From Nothophaeocryptopus gaeumannii (Eukaryota; Ascomycota; Dothideomycetes; Mycosphaerellales; Mycosphaerellaceae), in contig JASISA010000010.1 of the NCBI GenBank assembly GCA_031771865.1, positions 1,860,001 through 1,924,000 of the forward strand: DNA of 64,000 nt, given 5' to 3'. Position 1 is the stretch's first letter, and every line of letters starts with the position of its first letter. The notes under the pieces are model-generated. The model had not been told where the DNA came from, ran no database searches, and worked only from the letters and a program-made list of their open reading frames with translations. This document shows, piece after piece, positions 1 to 10,613 of the stretch. The position numbers and the translations under genes are program-made.

Positions 1-372
1 CCGAATCTATGGCCATCAGAAGTGGCACAGAGCGTTCTTGCACTTCGGCTCACGGAAGCGATGAGATTTGTCTCGGGAATCAGGCACAGAACGAACGGGA
101 TCCAGCAAAGTCATTGGCCTAAGGTTTGATATTATACACTTCTTTTCTCATCTGGACCTGCCAGGCCAAGGTAAAGTACAGTCACTGATTTGCACCAAGT
201 TATGGAAAGAGATCAGCTCATTGTCCTCAAAGCAATCCAAGATCATGCGTACCTTCTCCCCACCACCAAGCCCGAAAATGTCACCGGTGTCCTTCCTGCA
301 TACCAGGCTGCCTTGGAAGCATCAGAAACATCCGTCGAAGACCCCACTTTGCTTCCGCTCGCAGACCTTTCC
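1..372. other. Left-edge stretch without a supported gene
   Basis: Short open frames exist on both strands but none shows a recognisable motif, codon pattern or conserved domain. It is the 3' flank of the secreted protein gene that ends at 373 on the minus strand. Confidence 0.5.
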
Positions 373-1190
373 TTAAGACGGCGGCCAACTTGGGCTCTTC
401 GTCCAGCCGTTGTACAGACAGATCCCATCTTTCTCGAACGGAATCATCGGATACGCCTCTTGAAAGCCCTCGATAAGAGCATAGTTCTCAGTGACGTTGT
501 CATCGCCGTCCATCATGGTACCACTTTTGAAATCGAGATGTGTTAGAGTCTCGTCTGGGCTTTCAAATACGCCACCCATTACACACCACCAACCTATCAA
601 GGGTCTGCCAGTGTGCTGCGTGAGAGTCTGGTAAATTGGATCGCAGTCCGCGCCGTTGATGTATGGCTCACCAATTTCCAGACGGTGGTATGGCTGCCCG
701 TTCCACGAGGCGACTTCGCAGGATGCGGCGTGAGGAGACAGGCTTGCGGAGCTACGCTTCTCCACAGCACTCGGCCAATTCGGAGATCGAGGAACGCCTG
801 GCTGCAGACAGATACCATTCTTCTCGAAGTCGATTGATGGAAAAGCTTCCTGCAGAGCCTCAAAGACTCTCTGATTTTCAGCACCCCAATAGCCATACTC
901 GAAGCGAAGGACCGTATTGGCATCTTCACTTCCGCTTGCGGTGCAGGTATAGCCGAAGACGACCAGAGCACGCTTTTAAGGGTAGCTTTGATTGCATCGC
1001 AGCCAGCACTTTCGATGAAGGGGCGCCCGACCGTCACATCGTAGACGGCGGCGGTGCCGGATCTAGTTACAGAACAGTCGGCAACGTTGGGCATCACGTC
1101 GCGCAGAGTGAGTGGCTGCTCGAGGGGAGCGGCGACCGTCGTGGTGACACCGGCCAAGGCCACGAGGGCGATGGCGGTGAGGCGGATCAT
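373..1190 (-). pseudogene. Secreted protein of two four-cysteine repeats, apparent one-base frameshift
   Basis: The start at 1190 gives a signal peptide (MIRLTAIALVALAGVTTTVA) followed by two similar units of about 105 residues. Each unit has four cysteines in matching places: unit 1 ADCSV, AGCDAI, GYTC, NGICL; unit 2 ASCEV, GADCDPI, GWWC, DGICL. Unit 1 starts in one frame and its second half continues in another; the change falls at a four-base T run (974-977 on the plus strand) with no room for an intron. The second frame then stays open to the stop at 373. Pattern prediction by eye gives beta-alpha-beta-beta-alpha-beta per unit, a layout seen in some small secreted fungal proteins; that is inference only. 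The product would be about 272 residues if the frame were intact. Either a young pseudogene or a homopolymer error in the assembly. Function unknown. Confidence 0.6.
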
Positions 1191-1571
1191 GGCGGCGGTC
1201 GATGTTGGTTGGTGGAGCTCGTTTCGAGAGTGTTGATGTGGATGAAGGTCGTAAGGTGGTAGTCAGAAGGTGAGTTGTTGTGTGGTGCAAGGAGAAGAGC
1301 AGAGGAAGGAGGATGTTGTAGTGAAGTAGATGGAGGGGTTTGTGACAGAAGATATAGATCTCGGCGCCGGTGAGGTTTAGCCTTGGCGCTAGCACGTTTG
1401 CATGTGAAGTGAGATGCAAATTGAAGTGATCTCTGCTCGGAGTTCAAGTGATTTGACTCTTCTGATTGAAGCAGTGTTAGTGTTTTTGGAAGACTGCGTC
1501 AGACTCACCACGCTTTCAAACCCATCAACTCGACAGCATTCACCACCACCACCACCTCCTCCTCCTTCTCT
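1191..1571. other. Intergenic, upstream of the secreted repeat protein
   Basis: This stretch is the 5' flank of the minus-strand gene starting at 1190 and the 3' flank of the carboxylesterase ending at 1572. It contains a CAC/CTC trinucleotide-rich patch at about 1540-1570. No gene is supported. Confidence 0.5.
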
Positions 1572-3413
1572 TCACAAATTCCCCTGCCACCATCGGCACC
1601 TTGAATTCGCCGTGTCATCCGCCATCGTCCTAATACCACTCGTATTGAAAACCAACATATTCGCCCCGCTCCCAAACATTTCCCAGCTCATCAAGCCGAA
1701 CGCGCCAGTGTTTGGGTTCCCGCTCCGCGCGAAATTGACAAAATACTCCTGCATCTGCACAGCCAGCTGCGCATTGGGATCCGTTGTAACAGTAGCACCG
1801 GAGTAATATGTGTACGGGACGTCGGTGGCGTGGTAACCAGGAGGTACAGCGAACAGGTAGCTGTACGTGGAGTTGCGGAACGCGGCATCGAGGTAGAAAG
1901 TGTTACACGTGAATATCTCTTCTGAGACGGCGGAATCCGCGCGGGCGATTTGATTCGCGTACGCTGTAGACGGATAGAGAGCGTTGGCGATACAGTCCAG
2001 ATTTGACGATGTAGCGGCGGAAGGTGGGAGGGTACCAGTGATAAAAGCCTTGAACTCGTCATCGGATTGGATGAAAGGTGACGTGAAACCCAGACCTTCG
2101 TTGGCGTTATGGCCGACCATGACCTCCGGTCTAGAATTGAATCTTCCTGCCGCGAGGAGTTTCCCAGGCAAGTCCGGGACGAAGGTTCCGTCGACGGCTG
2201 GGCCGAATGTGAATTGGCCATAAACTGAGTCGCCGACGGCATTTGCGTTGGCCGCATAGAGGGTCTGAAAAGAAACATTACGAAGTGCAGAGAGGGAGGA
2301 GGCGTTGGCGTATCTTAGGAAATTGTCGAAGGATGTTTCCGTTTGGGAGGGGTCGGATTGTGGGTAGAAACCAGGAGACTGTATGATGGCCTTTGAAAAG
2401 GGAACGTAGTCTTTCGAACCGCCGAAAGAGGTGATGTGGTGCATTATGCTGCCTCCGCCGGCAGATTCGCCGATGACAGTGACTGCATAATTGAAGGATG
2501 ATCAGCCAACAGCACGATTGCCTTGAGCAAGCGAAGAGAGGACGGCTTACCGTTACTGGGGTTACCGCCGAACTTGCTGATATACTTCTGCACCCACTGC
2601 AACGCAGCCTGTTGATCCAGAAGTCCAGCATTGGCGTCTCCGTCTCTTTGCAATGTTGCGCCGGCGAGCCAGCCAAAAGCCCCCAGTCGATAGTTCATAC
2701 TCACAAACTAGACCTCAAATCAGCACAACACAACCTCGCTTGTTGAGCTCAGATGAAGTACCCACAATAATCCCCTTCCCACCAGTCTCCACATCCCTCT
2801 CGATCAACCCACCAGGATTAATATCCTTCGCGCCCGTCACATACCCACCACCCGTAAACAACAACAATACCGGCACTCCCTTACCCTTCCCAGCATTCTC
2901 GAAAGCCGCCCTCGGAGCGTAAACATCGAGAAATAAACAATCCTCCGTCTCCCTCGCCGACGCCGTCGTCTGTACAGTCCCGTTCTGAAAATCACTAGGA
3001 CTGAACTTCGTCTGCCCGGCTTGGTACTCGGGCGCGAATTGGGAGGTGATGGCTTGCCATTTGGGGACTGCTTGGGGACATATCATCTGCTGACCACCTT
3101 GGTAGATGGTTGAGCGGTCTGTAGCTGGTAGCTGCGGTGCTCGGAAACGATCGGCGCCTGTTGGGGGAGCGGCGTAGCGGATGTCGTAAAAGACGCTGGT
3201 AGGTATATCAGTTTGGGGTGGAGTAGATATGCGGGCAGAGGGGTGGCTGGGTACTTACTAGGTGTCATACTGGGTGTTCAAATTCGTCGCTCTTTGGATA
3301 TTGTACCCTAGGTCGACTGTGGGAAGGGAGGTAGTATTGGTGATACCAGGTATCAGACCGCTCAGGACCGAGCATATGGCGGTGATACTACAGAGACCGG
3401 AAAGCAGAGACAT
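1572..3413 (-). CDS. Secreted type-B carboxylesterase/lipase
   Basis: Alpha/beta-hydrolase of the carboxylesterase type-B family, which hydrolyses carboxylic esters; likely secreted. Four exons: 3259-3413, 2766-3195, 2551-2707 and 1572-2482, with introns of 63, 58 and 68 bp; exons sum to 550 codons plus stop. The start MSLLSGLCSITAIC gives a signal-peptide-like N-terminus. Visible landmarks are FYDIRYAAPPTG, TEDCLFLDVYAP, an oxyanion-type GGGYV, the nucleophile elbow GESAGGGS, an acidic residue in GHNANEG and a His in GYHATDVPY, consistent with a Ser-Glu-His triad. The length is normal for the family. The oxyanion motif reads FTGGG rather than the usual HGGG. Substrate cannot be told from sequence. 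The first intron has donor GTAAGT straight after TA, so the exon junction creates a Tyr codon. Confidence 0.88.
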
Positions 3414-4240
3414 GATTGCCGGTCAACCTTGGCTGACGTGAAGTACTGGGGGGTGATTCATGGACGCAGGTGCCAGACTGGCGATACTTGTGCAAAACAT
3501 TGCAGAGCGACTGCGGTTTGATGCCGTGGGTGGCTGTGCTGATATTTTGAGTCTGTGTGAATAACAAAGCATCTTTTCGCTAGTACGCTCCTAGGACTGC
3601 AAGGCCAATGCAGGAATATGAGTAGTCTTGTCGAGGAGTAGGCAAGCAACAGCATTGCAGACCGAGTGACGTGTAAAAGAAGTTCGGCGCTAGCGTCTAC
3701 TATCCGAGACAGGCGAAGTCTATTGCGCAAAGTCAGTGAAACCTTTCCAATGAAGACTCTTCTCCTCGGCTGCATGATCCGAGTATGCAGATAGAAGCAC
3801 GCGAAGTTGCCGATCAAAAGTTTCACCGTAGGAGGTAGCTCACATGGCGCATCCAACGTGCGAACTGTTGGCTGTTGCTTCTGGTACCTTTGTTCCCGTC
3901 CATCTATGCTACTTCACTTGTTGCCTCGTGCTGCATATGAAGTCTTACGCCAATGTCGTGTCTCGGGTGAAAGAGTATCTGCACAGCACCCTGGTCGAAA
4001 GTTGACATTTAGACTTGGCGCGACACAGACTCAATCTCGTGCTCGTTGTCCATCGATGCCTCGGCATTGGATAACGAGGTAGTGCTTGCAGGATTCCCTG
4101 ATAGGAGAGAGTGGAATCTCGCGCATGGCGATTTGAATAATATGGAATGCTCCGGAGGCCTAAAGAGTGTTTGGCGACGTCGTTAGCCCACGGAGCCCAA
4201 GATCTGCTGGAAATGTGGGCGCATCACTCGCCACCACCTC
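3414..4240. other. Intergenic; no supported gene
   Basis: Two short open frames (3458-3856 minus, 3807-4082 plus) have no motif or family resemblance and low coding character. The stretch is the 5' flank of the carboxylesterase and the 3' flank of the tyrosinase relic. Confidence 0.5.
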
Positions 4241-4979
4241 TCACTCATAAACATAAGGAGACGGCCCCTCAACGACACTAATCATCTCCCCCACCGTCCT
4301 ATTTCTCCTCTTCCCAGCCACTGGAGATCCAACACATCCTCGAATGAAGCTCTTCCCGGACTCTCATTCTGAAAAGTCTTCGGTCGATCTTTCGAATTCC
4401 AACCAAAAGTCTTCGCCTCCCAACTCAAAGCCTGCCAGACCCACCAAACCAGATCAACCATCGCGTGGTGTAAAAGAAAAATTGGATTCTGAGGACTTCC
4501 TGCGAGATGGTATTGCTCCCCTCCGATGGCTTGATGAGCTTCGATGTGGACGGACATAGAGATGCCGGTGGGGCGGGCCATGGCGTATTGATTGAAGTCG
4601 TAGATGGTTTGCGGATGTTGGATAGCATCGACTACTGCTGTCGCGTTAACGCACTTCTTAAGGTTTTTCGTTGAAGTCGCGTTGCAGACAGCGCGAGTTG
4701 TACGTCAGAGGGCCGTCAGGGTTGGCGAGAGTTCTGTTCCCGGCTACATCCTGCATTGCAGGGCCGAGACTAACGGTCTTGTTGGCGAAGGGGCCGCAAC
4801 GGATGCAACCTCCGCCGGACCCAGGGTCTCGAAGGCGGTTGTCGAATTCAAGGACGATGAAACCTTCTCGGTACACGTATTCGCCGTTGCTGTCCATTGA
4901 AGTTGGGCTGCCATCGAAGAGAGTACTCTTGTCGAAGCCAGAGAGCGCGGTGAGGGTCCAGTTCCAGTAGCTAGACACA
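4241..4979 (-). pseudogene. Tyrosinase relic: CuB half only, two frameshifts
   Basis: Tyrosinases are type-3 copper oxidases using three His in each of two sites, CuA and CuB. Only the C-terminal part is present here. After a splice-acceptor-like CTAG the sequence reads YWNWTLTALSGFDKST, then changes frame at a T run (4664-4668), then gives the CuB region with MSVHIEAHQAIGG and NPIFLLHHAMVDLVWWVWQ, which supplies H..H and HH. A second frame change near 4300-4316 leads into NRTVGEMISVVEG and ends PSPYVYE, typical of the family's C-terminus. No CuA motif (for example a WHR box) lies in the roughly 330 bp upstream before UTP6. Without CuA it could not be an active oxidase. The two shifts and the missing half make real decay more likely than sequencing error. 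Confidence 0.75.
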
Positions 4980-5313
4980 GTGAATCAGCCATGAGCTTCT
5001 GTTGCCGTCAGGCTCATGAAATGACCTACGTATGAGTGCTGAAAAGAAGATGGCTGCACCAATGTAAGTCCCGACAGACGCTGCTCGATCGCTTTAGAAA
5101 GCCCTCGCTATCGTCATTTGTGCAGTTTTAGCTTCTGACTGCAACGAAATGGCGCATGTGGGTTAACAAAGCAAGTATGGTGCTCAGAAGTGGCATCGAT
5201 CAGATCCTCAGTGGAACGTGGTGAGCGGTTCGGATATAGCATCAAAATTGTGCTCTCGTAGCCGGACAGTCCGGGAGAGCATTGCGTGCCCAGCCCGTCG
5301 TTCATCTCCTTCA
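4980..5313. other. Intergenic between tyrosinase relic and UTP6
   Basis: Searched on the minus strand for the missing CuA half of the tyrosinase; none was seen. No gene is supported. Confidence 0.5.
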
Positions 5314-6636
5314 TCACCCAAGACTTGTCAAGGTCTCCAGATCTTGCACTCGCCCTTGGGACTCCAGCTTCGCTTTGAGCGTGACGAGGCCTGCCTGCTT
5401 GCCTGGCTTCTTTGGGGCCGCCACAACCAGGCGCAGGTATCGCTTAACACTATCCTCGATGACGGTCTTGATGTCCTCGTCTAAATCATCGTTATGTCGA
5501 AGGAGAGGCAGGAGGAACAGCACCGCATCCTCGCCGAGGCGCGGCTTTTGCTTCTCTGCAACATCATTCGCACCAGACTTGATGTTCGCCAAAGCGTTTC
5601 CGAGAGCGGGCGGGAAATCCACTGACGAGGTTTCGATCCTGAAGAGTTCGTACTTGGCTTGGCAGATGGTGGTCTCGACAGACGTTACTGCTGCACTCTG
5701 AAGGTGATCCAGAATGTGCTGCAGAACTTTCGGTGTCGACGGCACTTGATCGAAGGTCGCGATGAGGTCGAAGAAGTCCTCTGCAGCCTCAGAAGCGTTG
5801 CCAAGCTGCTTCATAGATGCATCAAAGATGGCCATTGGTATCGCGCCTGTAAAAGCCGGCGCATTCTCCAACCTATTCAGCAGGTCGTGGTTCGCTGCCT
5901 TCGCTCCTGTATCAGCGTCCTCATCTTGTTCAAGATCTTGAGCAGTGACAGATGGCAAAGTGATCATACTCTCATCCTCCTCCACCCTCTCATCCTCCTC
6001 CACCCTCTCTTTCTCCTCCTCCTTCCCATCCAAGCCCAGAATCTTCCGTCTTGCTGCAAGCTTAGCCAAGTACACCATCTCCAGCTTCACATATTCCAGA
6101 TACAGCTTCTTCTCATCTTTGCAGAATCGCAACCCTCTCTGCATGTAGCTCCTCGCGGTTCCCATATCACCCTGCGTCTCTGCGTAATGCTTCGCAGCCA
6201 AGACCCACAGACTCCACTCCCTCGGATGCAATCTCAGTACACTCGTGAAGACTTTCACGAGCTTCTTATTCGCCTTCTCCTTTTTGCAGAAATTGATGTA
6301 TTGCATCCATAGGCCCATATCACCCGGGAACTTCTTCGTCGCGCGATCCAATACGAAGAAGACGGTTCGTTGGCCGGAGAAGGAAGTCGTGTTCTTTACG
6401 CCTAAGCGTTTACATCGCTTCTTTCGCAAAGCGTCTAGATTCACCTCGTAGGTAGCATATCGGGCATAGTCGCCAGGCGTAGAGCCTCGGGCGTTCAATG
6501 TATGTTCGAAGTCGGATCGCTTGGAGGTGATGGATGTGATTTCGTCGCGGGAGAAGATGCCTTTCGATTCGTACTCGCGCAGCTCAGGCACGTACTTCTC
6601 TAGGTAGAAGCGAGCCTTGTCGCTTGCTGCGGCCAT
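5314..6636 (-). CDS. UTP6: U3 snoRNA-associated protein 6 (SSU processome)
   Basis: Nucleolar component of the small-subunit processome, needed for early cleavages of pre-18S rRNA. Single exon, 440 residues, the normal length. The N-terminus MAAASDKARFYLEKYVPELREYE and the GIFSRDEI segment are characteristic of Utp6. HAT (half-TPR) repeats follow at about residues 85-200, including FPGDMGLWMQYINFCKKEKA and LHPREWSLWVLAAKHYAE. An acidic low-complexity stretch (EEEKERVEEDERVEEDES) sits near residue 210. It is transcribed away from CWH43 across a 242-bp shared upstream region. Confidence 0.93.
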   Translation of the reverse strand: MAAASDKARFYLEKYVPELREYESKGIFSRDEITSITSKRSDFEHTLNARGSTPGDYARYATYEVNLDALRKKRCKRLGVKNTTSFSGQRTVFFVLDRATKKFPGDMGLWMQYINFCKKEKANKKLVKVFTSVLRLHPREWSLWVLAAKHYAETQGDMGTARSYMQRGLRFCKDEKKLYLEYVKLEMVYLAKLAARRKILGLDGKEEEKERVEEDERVEEDESMITLPSVTAQDLEQDEDADTGAKAANHDLLNRLENAPAFTGAIPMAIFDASMKQLGNASEAAEDFFDLIATFDQVPSTPKVLQHILDHLQSAAVTSVETTICQAKYELFRIETSSVDFPPALGNALANIKSGANDVAEKQKPRLGEDAVLFLLPLLRHNDDLDEDIKTVIEDSVKRYLRLVVAAPKKPGKQAGLVTLKAKLESQGRVQDLETLTSLG

Positions 6637-6878
6637 ATCTGAGGACTCTTACGCGATGTATGCTTTACATAAACTACATGTATCTTGAAATTTGGTGACG
6701 ATGTTGGAGATTTCGAGTGCAGGCACGGAGAAAGGTTGATCCGGCTGTTCCCTGCACGCGCGCCGAGGCGGAAGTCGCGTCTCTCGGCTCCCACACTCAC
6801 TACTCCATCCTTCTGCTCGGTCCTTCATACTCCTTCTAATCACTCTTTTCATTGCCATTTGATGGGAGGATAGCAGCA
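6637..6878. promoter_or_regulatory. Shared upstream region of UTP6 and CWH43
   Basis: The two genes start 242 bp apart on opposite strands, so both promoters must lie here or overlap the genes. No specific operator was identified. Confidence 0.55.
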
Positions 6879-9800
6879 ATGCCTCCCAAACACCGCGATG
6901 GCGATGTCGTGGCCGTCGTATGTCTGCACCAAAGGGATGGAGATAGAGAACATTCACTGACCAACACGTGTCGCACAGATTCCCGGACATTACATCTCCC
7001 ACGCCCACACCGTCGCCGCGTACGCCGCCTTTCTAGGCGCATTCATCGTCGGTGTATGGCTCCACTACCACAAAATCGTCGAGAACGAACACTTCGGCTA
7101 CCCGATTGAATGGTTCCCATCCGTCAGCGCAACCATTGGCGATCGATATCCCGAACGATCCGTCTTCCAAGTCTTCATCGCCATTTGCTCCGGTCCGCGA
7201 TTCGCGCTATGTTTTCTCTGGTATTGCTTGGCGAATCGCCCTGGCAGCAGTCTGCCCAAGTTCATTGCAGGAGTGGGGATCTTCCGGACATTGACGTGTG
7301 GTGGATGGACATATGTCACGAGCACAGATGATCACGACTGGCATGATATCTTCATGATCAGCTATTTGGTCGCGACTATTCCGTGGACAGCGGGTTGCTT
7401 GGCGCTCAGTCCGCCTAATCCGCAAGCCATCAAGTATAGGAAGTATTTGGCTGGAGCTTTCTTTGGCACAATTGTTCCTCTAGTGTACTGGTTCATTCAG
7501 CACAAGGTGCACCGGAGACCTGGAGGTATGTCGAGCAAGTGCCCTCCAAACCCCTACAACATCTGACATTGATACAGCATATACGATATACGCTTTCTTC
7601 GAATGGGCCCTCGTCCTCCTCGACGTCGCATTCGACGCCGTCACGGCTATGGACTTCAGCACCTTCGAGCTGCACGTCAAAGATGTAAAGGGCCTTAGCA
7701 GAGGGTACGTCCGATGGCTTCCGAAGTAGCTGGTACGCTGTGCCCGCTTCCTCTCGTTGAACATGTGCTGAGTGGTGCACAGAGACAAAGTACGAGTAGC
7801 CGATAGGACTCTCGAGAAGCACAAGGACAAGCCAATCGGTCAAGTCTTCGACAACCGTTTCTCTTGGGACGAGATGATCGATACGACAGCAGACGTATAC
7901 CTCGGAGTAAGATACAGAATCACTCGACGATGTAACAGTACTAACATGATGTGAGTTCGTCTTCTGGACCATCCTTACTGGGCTCGGTGTCGTTGTCTGG
8001 TACTTCCCGCTCTGGTACATGGGTATCTCTGGCTACGAAGTCGCAGTCATGTCAACAATCTCACCGTTGTTGCTCGAGGTTGGCTTCATTCGCCGTTCCG
8101 TGGCCAAGAACGTGCCATTGGTCATCCTCACATCCTCGCTTGGCTTGGGTGCATACTTGATTAAGGGCCCAGAGGCGCGTCTGGGAGCTGTCAGCTTCGG
8201 TGTGTGGCAGGGCTGTCTGGCCTGGGTTGCACTCTGGTGGAGCAAGCGCAACAGCCCAGCGATGCTCGAAGCTAAGATCTCCGCCTGGCTCATTGGACTG
8301 ATCGCAAGCAGCATCGCCAAATTCGCCTGCTGGACCAACAATCCTCTCTGGCCGATCATGAACGAGGCGAATGGAGGCTGGAACAAGACTGGTATCGCGT
8401 TGTTCGTGCTGGCACTTGTACGCGCATATCAGAAGCAGAACAAAAATGTCGGCACTGAGCCAAACCATGAGAAAGCAAAGGGTCCTTCGTTACTCGCAGG
8501 CTTGGGTTTCGCCGGTGTGATATTCGGACTTCACTCGTTGCTCTCCGACTCCAGCACGATGATCCTCTGGGTTTGGGAAGGATACCCAGTCCGTGGACCC
8601 CTTGCTTCACCTCATGGTGCATGGACCATCGGTGCGATGGGCCTTGGTCTAGTGTTTGGACTCTTCTACCCCAATCTGGCTCGCGGGTGGACAGCGTTCG
8701 GTGTCGGCTCCCTTGGCGCTGCTGTACTCACCTTGTACCCTAATTGGACTGGCTACTATGGTGGTCTGACTCTGGCTTTCTACCTCCTGGCTGTGACTCC
8801 CGCAATGATCTCCAACGGCGTCCGATTCTCGCCTGGTAGGACATTCTTCGTCGGGTTCTTCTTCTATAACATCATGGTTCTTTTCCACGTCTGGGTGGTC
8901 GCATACGCATTCGTGCCAGGCGGTCCTCTTGTCAGAGAGCACACTGACTGGGTCATGCTTACCGCCATGATCATGATCGGCTGTGGTGTCTTCTCATCCA
9001 CCATGAACAGCAGCCCAGCCAAGCAACGCAACTTCCAGCCCCCACCAAATCCTGCAGCAAGACGACAACGAAGCTACTTCATCTACGCCCTCCTCGGCTT
9101 GCAGCTGCTCAGTGCCAGCGTCGCCTACTTGCGATTCCCAAGTTACAACTACCAGCCTTATCACAAAGACAGCAAGCTGATTACTGCCGGGATCTGGACC
9201 ATACACTTCAGCATCGACAATGACATGTGGAGCTCCGAGCGCCGCATGGAGTCTCTGATTCGGGAGCTTGAGCTTGATGTGGTTGGTCTGCTGGAGTCTG
9301 ACCTGCAGCGCATCATCATGGGCAATCGTGATACCACTCAGTACCTTGCAGAGGAGCTCGGCATGTATGTCGACTACGGCCCAGGTCCCAACAAGCACAC
9401 CTGGGGCAGCGCTTTGTTGTCCAAGTTCCCAATAGTCAACTCGACACACCATTTGCTGCCCAGCCCTGTCGGCGAGCTTGCGCCAGCCATTGAAGCTACA
9501 ATCGATGCCTATGGCGAGCTTGTCGACGTATACGTCTTCCACTCCGGCCAAGAAGAGGACCCGGAAGATCGCAGACTGCAAACAGAATACCTCAGCAAGC
9601 TCATGGGTGCGTCACCTCGCCCAAGCATTTTGCTCTCCTACCTTGTCACGAAGCCGAAAGAGGGCAACTACAATACCTACGTATCTGATGTCAGCGGCAT
9701 GAAGGATATTGATTCTTCAGACTGGGACCGATGGTGCGAATACATTCTCTACAAGGGTCTCAGGCGTATCGGCTACGCTCGTGTGTCGAGGTCAACCATT

Positions 9801-9974
9801 ACCGACACGGAATTGCAAGTCGGCAAGTTCATTGTTGGCCAGCAACCTAGCTCGGACGATATCATTCCTGAGGAACAAGTACCGGAGCCGTACAGATTCC
9901 CAGCTATGTTCCGAGGGGAGGGTGTGAGGGATCACAGGTATCACGTGTTCAATGAGCCGAGATACTATGCGTAG
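6879..9974 (+). CDS. CWH43: Cwh43-type GPI-anchor lipid remodelling protein
   Basis: In yeast Cwh43 replaces the diacylglycerol of GPI anchors with ceramide in the secretory pathway. Five exons: 6879-6917, 6979-7525, 7578-7704, 7783-7906 and 7956-9974; introns 61, 52, 78 and 49 bp; 951 codons plus stop. The short first exon (MPPKHRDGDVVAV) joins IPGHYISHAHTVAA, as expected of the family. The N-terminal half is a multi-pass Frag1/DRAM-like membrane region (FGYPIEWFPSVSATIGDRYPER), then further membrane segments such as LVILTSSLGLGAYLI. The last 250 residues resemble an endonuclease/exonuclease/phosphatase fold (TAGIWTIHFSIDNDMW, LDVVGLLESDL, WGSALLSKFPIV). Both halves are fused as in yeast Cwh43. 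Third-exon boundaries fit reading frame and splice sites. Confidence 0.93.
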
Positions 9975-10613
9975 GGCCAGCAGATTAAAATTCGTGGACG
10001 TGCAGAGATGACGGCGCGGAAGAAAGGAAATGAGAGAAAAGATGTAGAATCACTGTAGAAGTATGATCCGTACGATCGATCAATGCACAATATTTGGAAC
10101 GCAGCCACTTCGGCATCTGACATAACTGCTAACAACCACGTCGCCAGATTTTCTCAGGCCAAAGGGACAGGATCCCAGCCATAAGCCTCCAAATGGCCGC
10201 GCACTGAGGAAGCATCGGCACGCGCTCTTGGAATAGCTGGGTAAAGGAAAGTAGACTTGCTATACGGCAAACGCCTGCTGCAAGGAAATGCCAAGCAAAT
10301 CGTTCAAGTTGTCGACCACTTGTTCGACCTGCAGCGGGACGGAGCCGCCTACTCACATCATCTGCCAAAACGTCTTGCGGTGAGCTCTTCTGTCAGCCAG
10401 GCAATTGGAATTTCCGCCTTGCATGCCATGTACTGCACCACGTCTTTTGCTGTTTGCGTTGCCGACGTGGACTTGATGAGCTACCTGGCTACCTGGATAG
10501 GCAAAGCAGCGTGCAAGTAGGGAAAGCTTTGAACATCGGTGTCCTGGGTGAGATGCATAAACCTACGTGAATGTCGTTGAAGGCGAAATGAGATCCTCTC
10601 TCGCTCAGAAGCA
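9975..10613. other. Intergenic; no supported gene
   Basis: The stretch holds the 3' flank of CWH43 and the 5' flank of the C2H2 gene. An ATG at 10571 is followed at once by an in-frame TGA and cannot start the next gene. Nothing else is supported. Confidence 0.5.
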
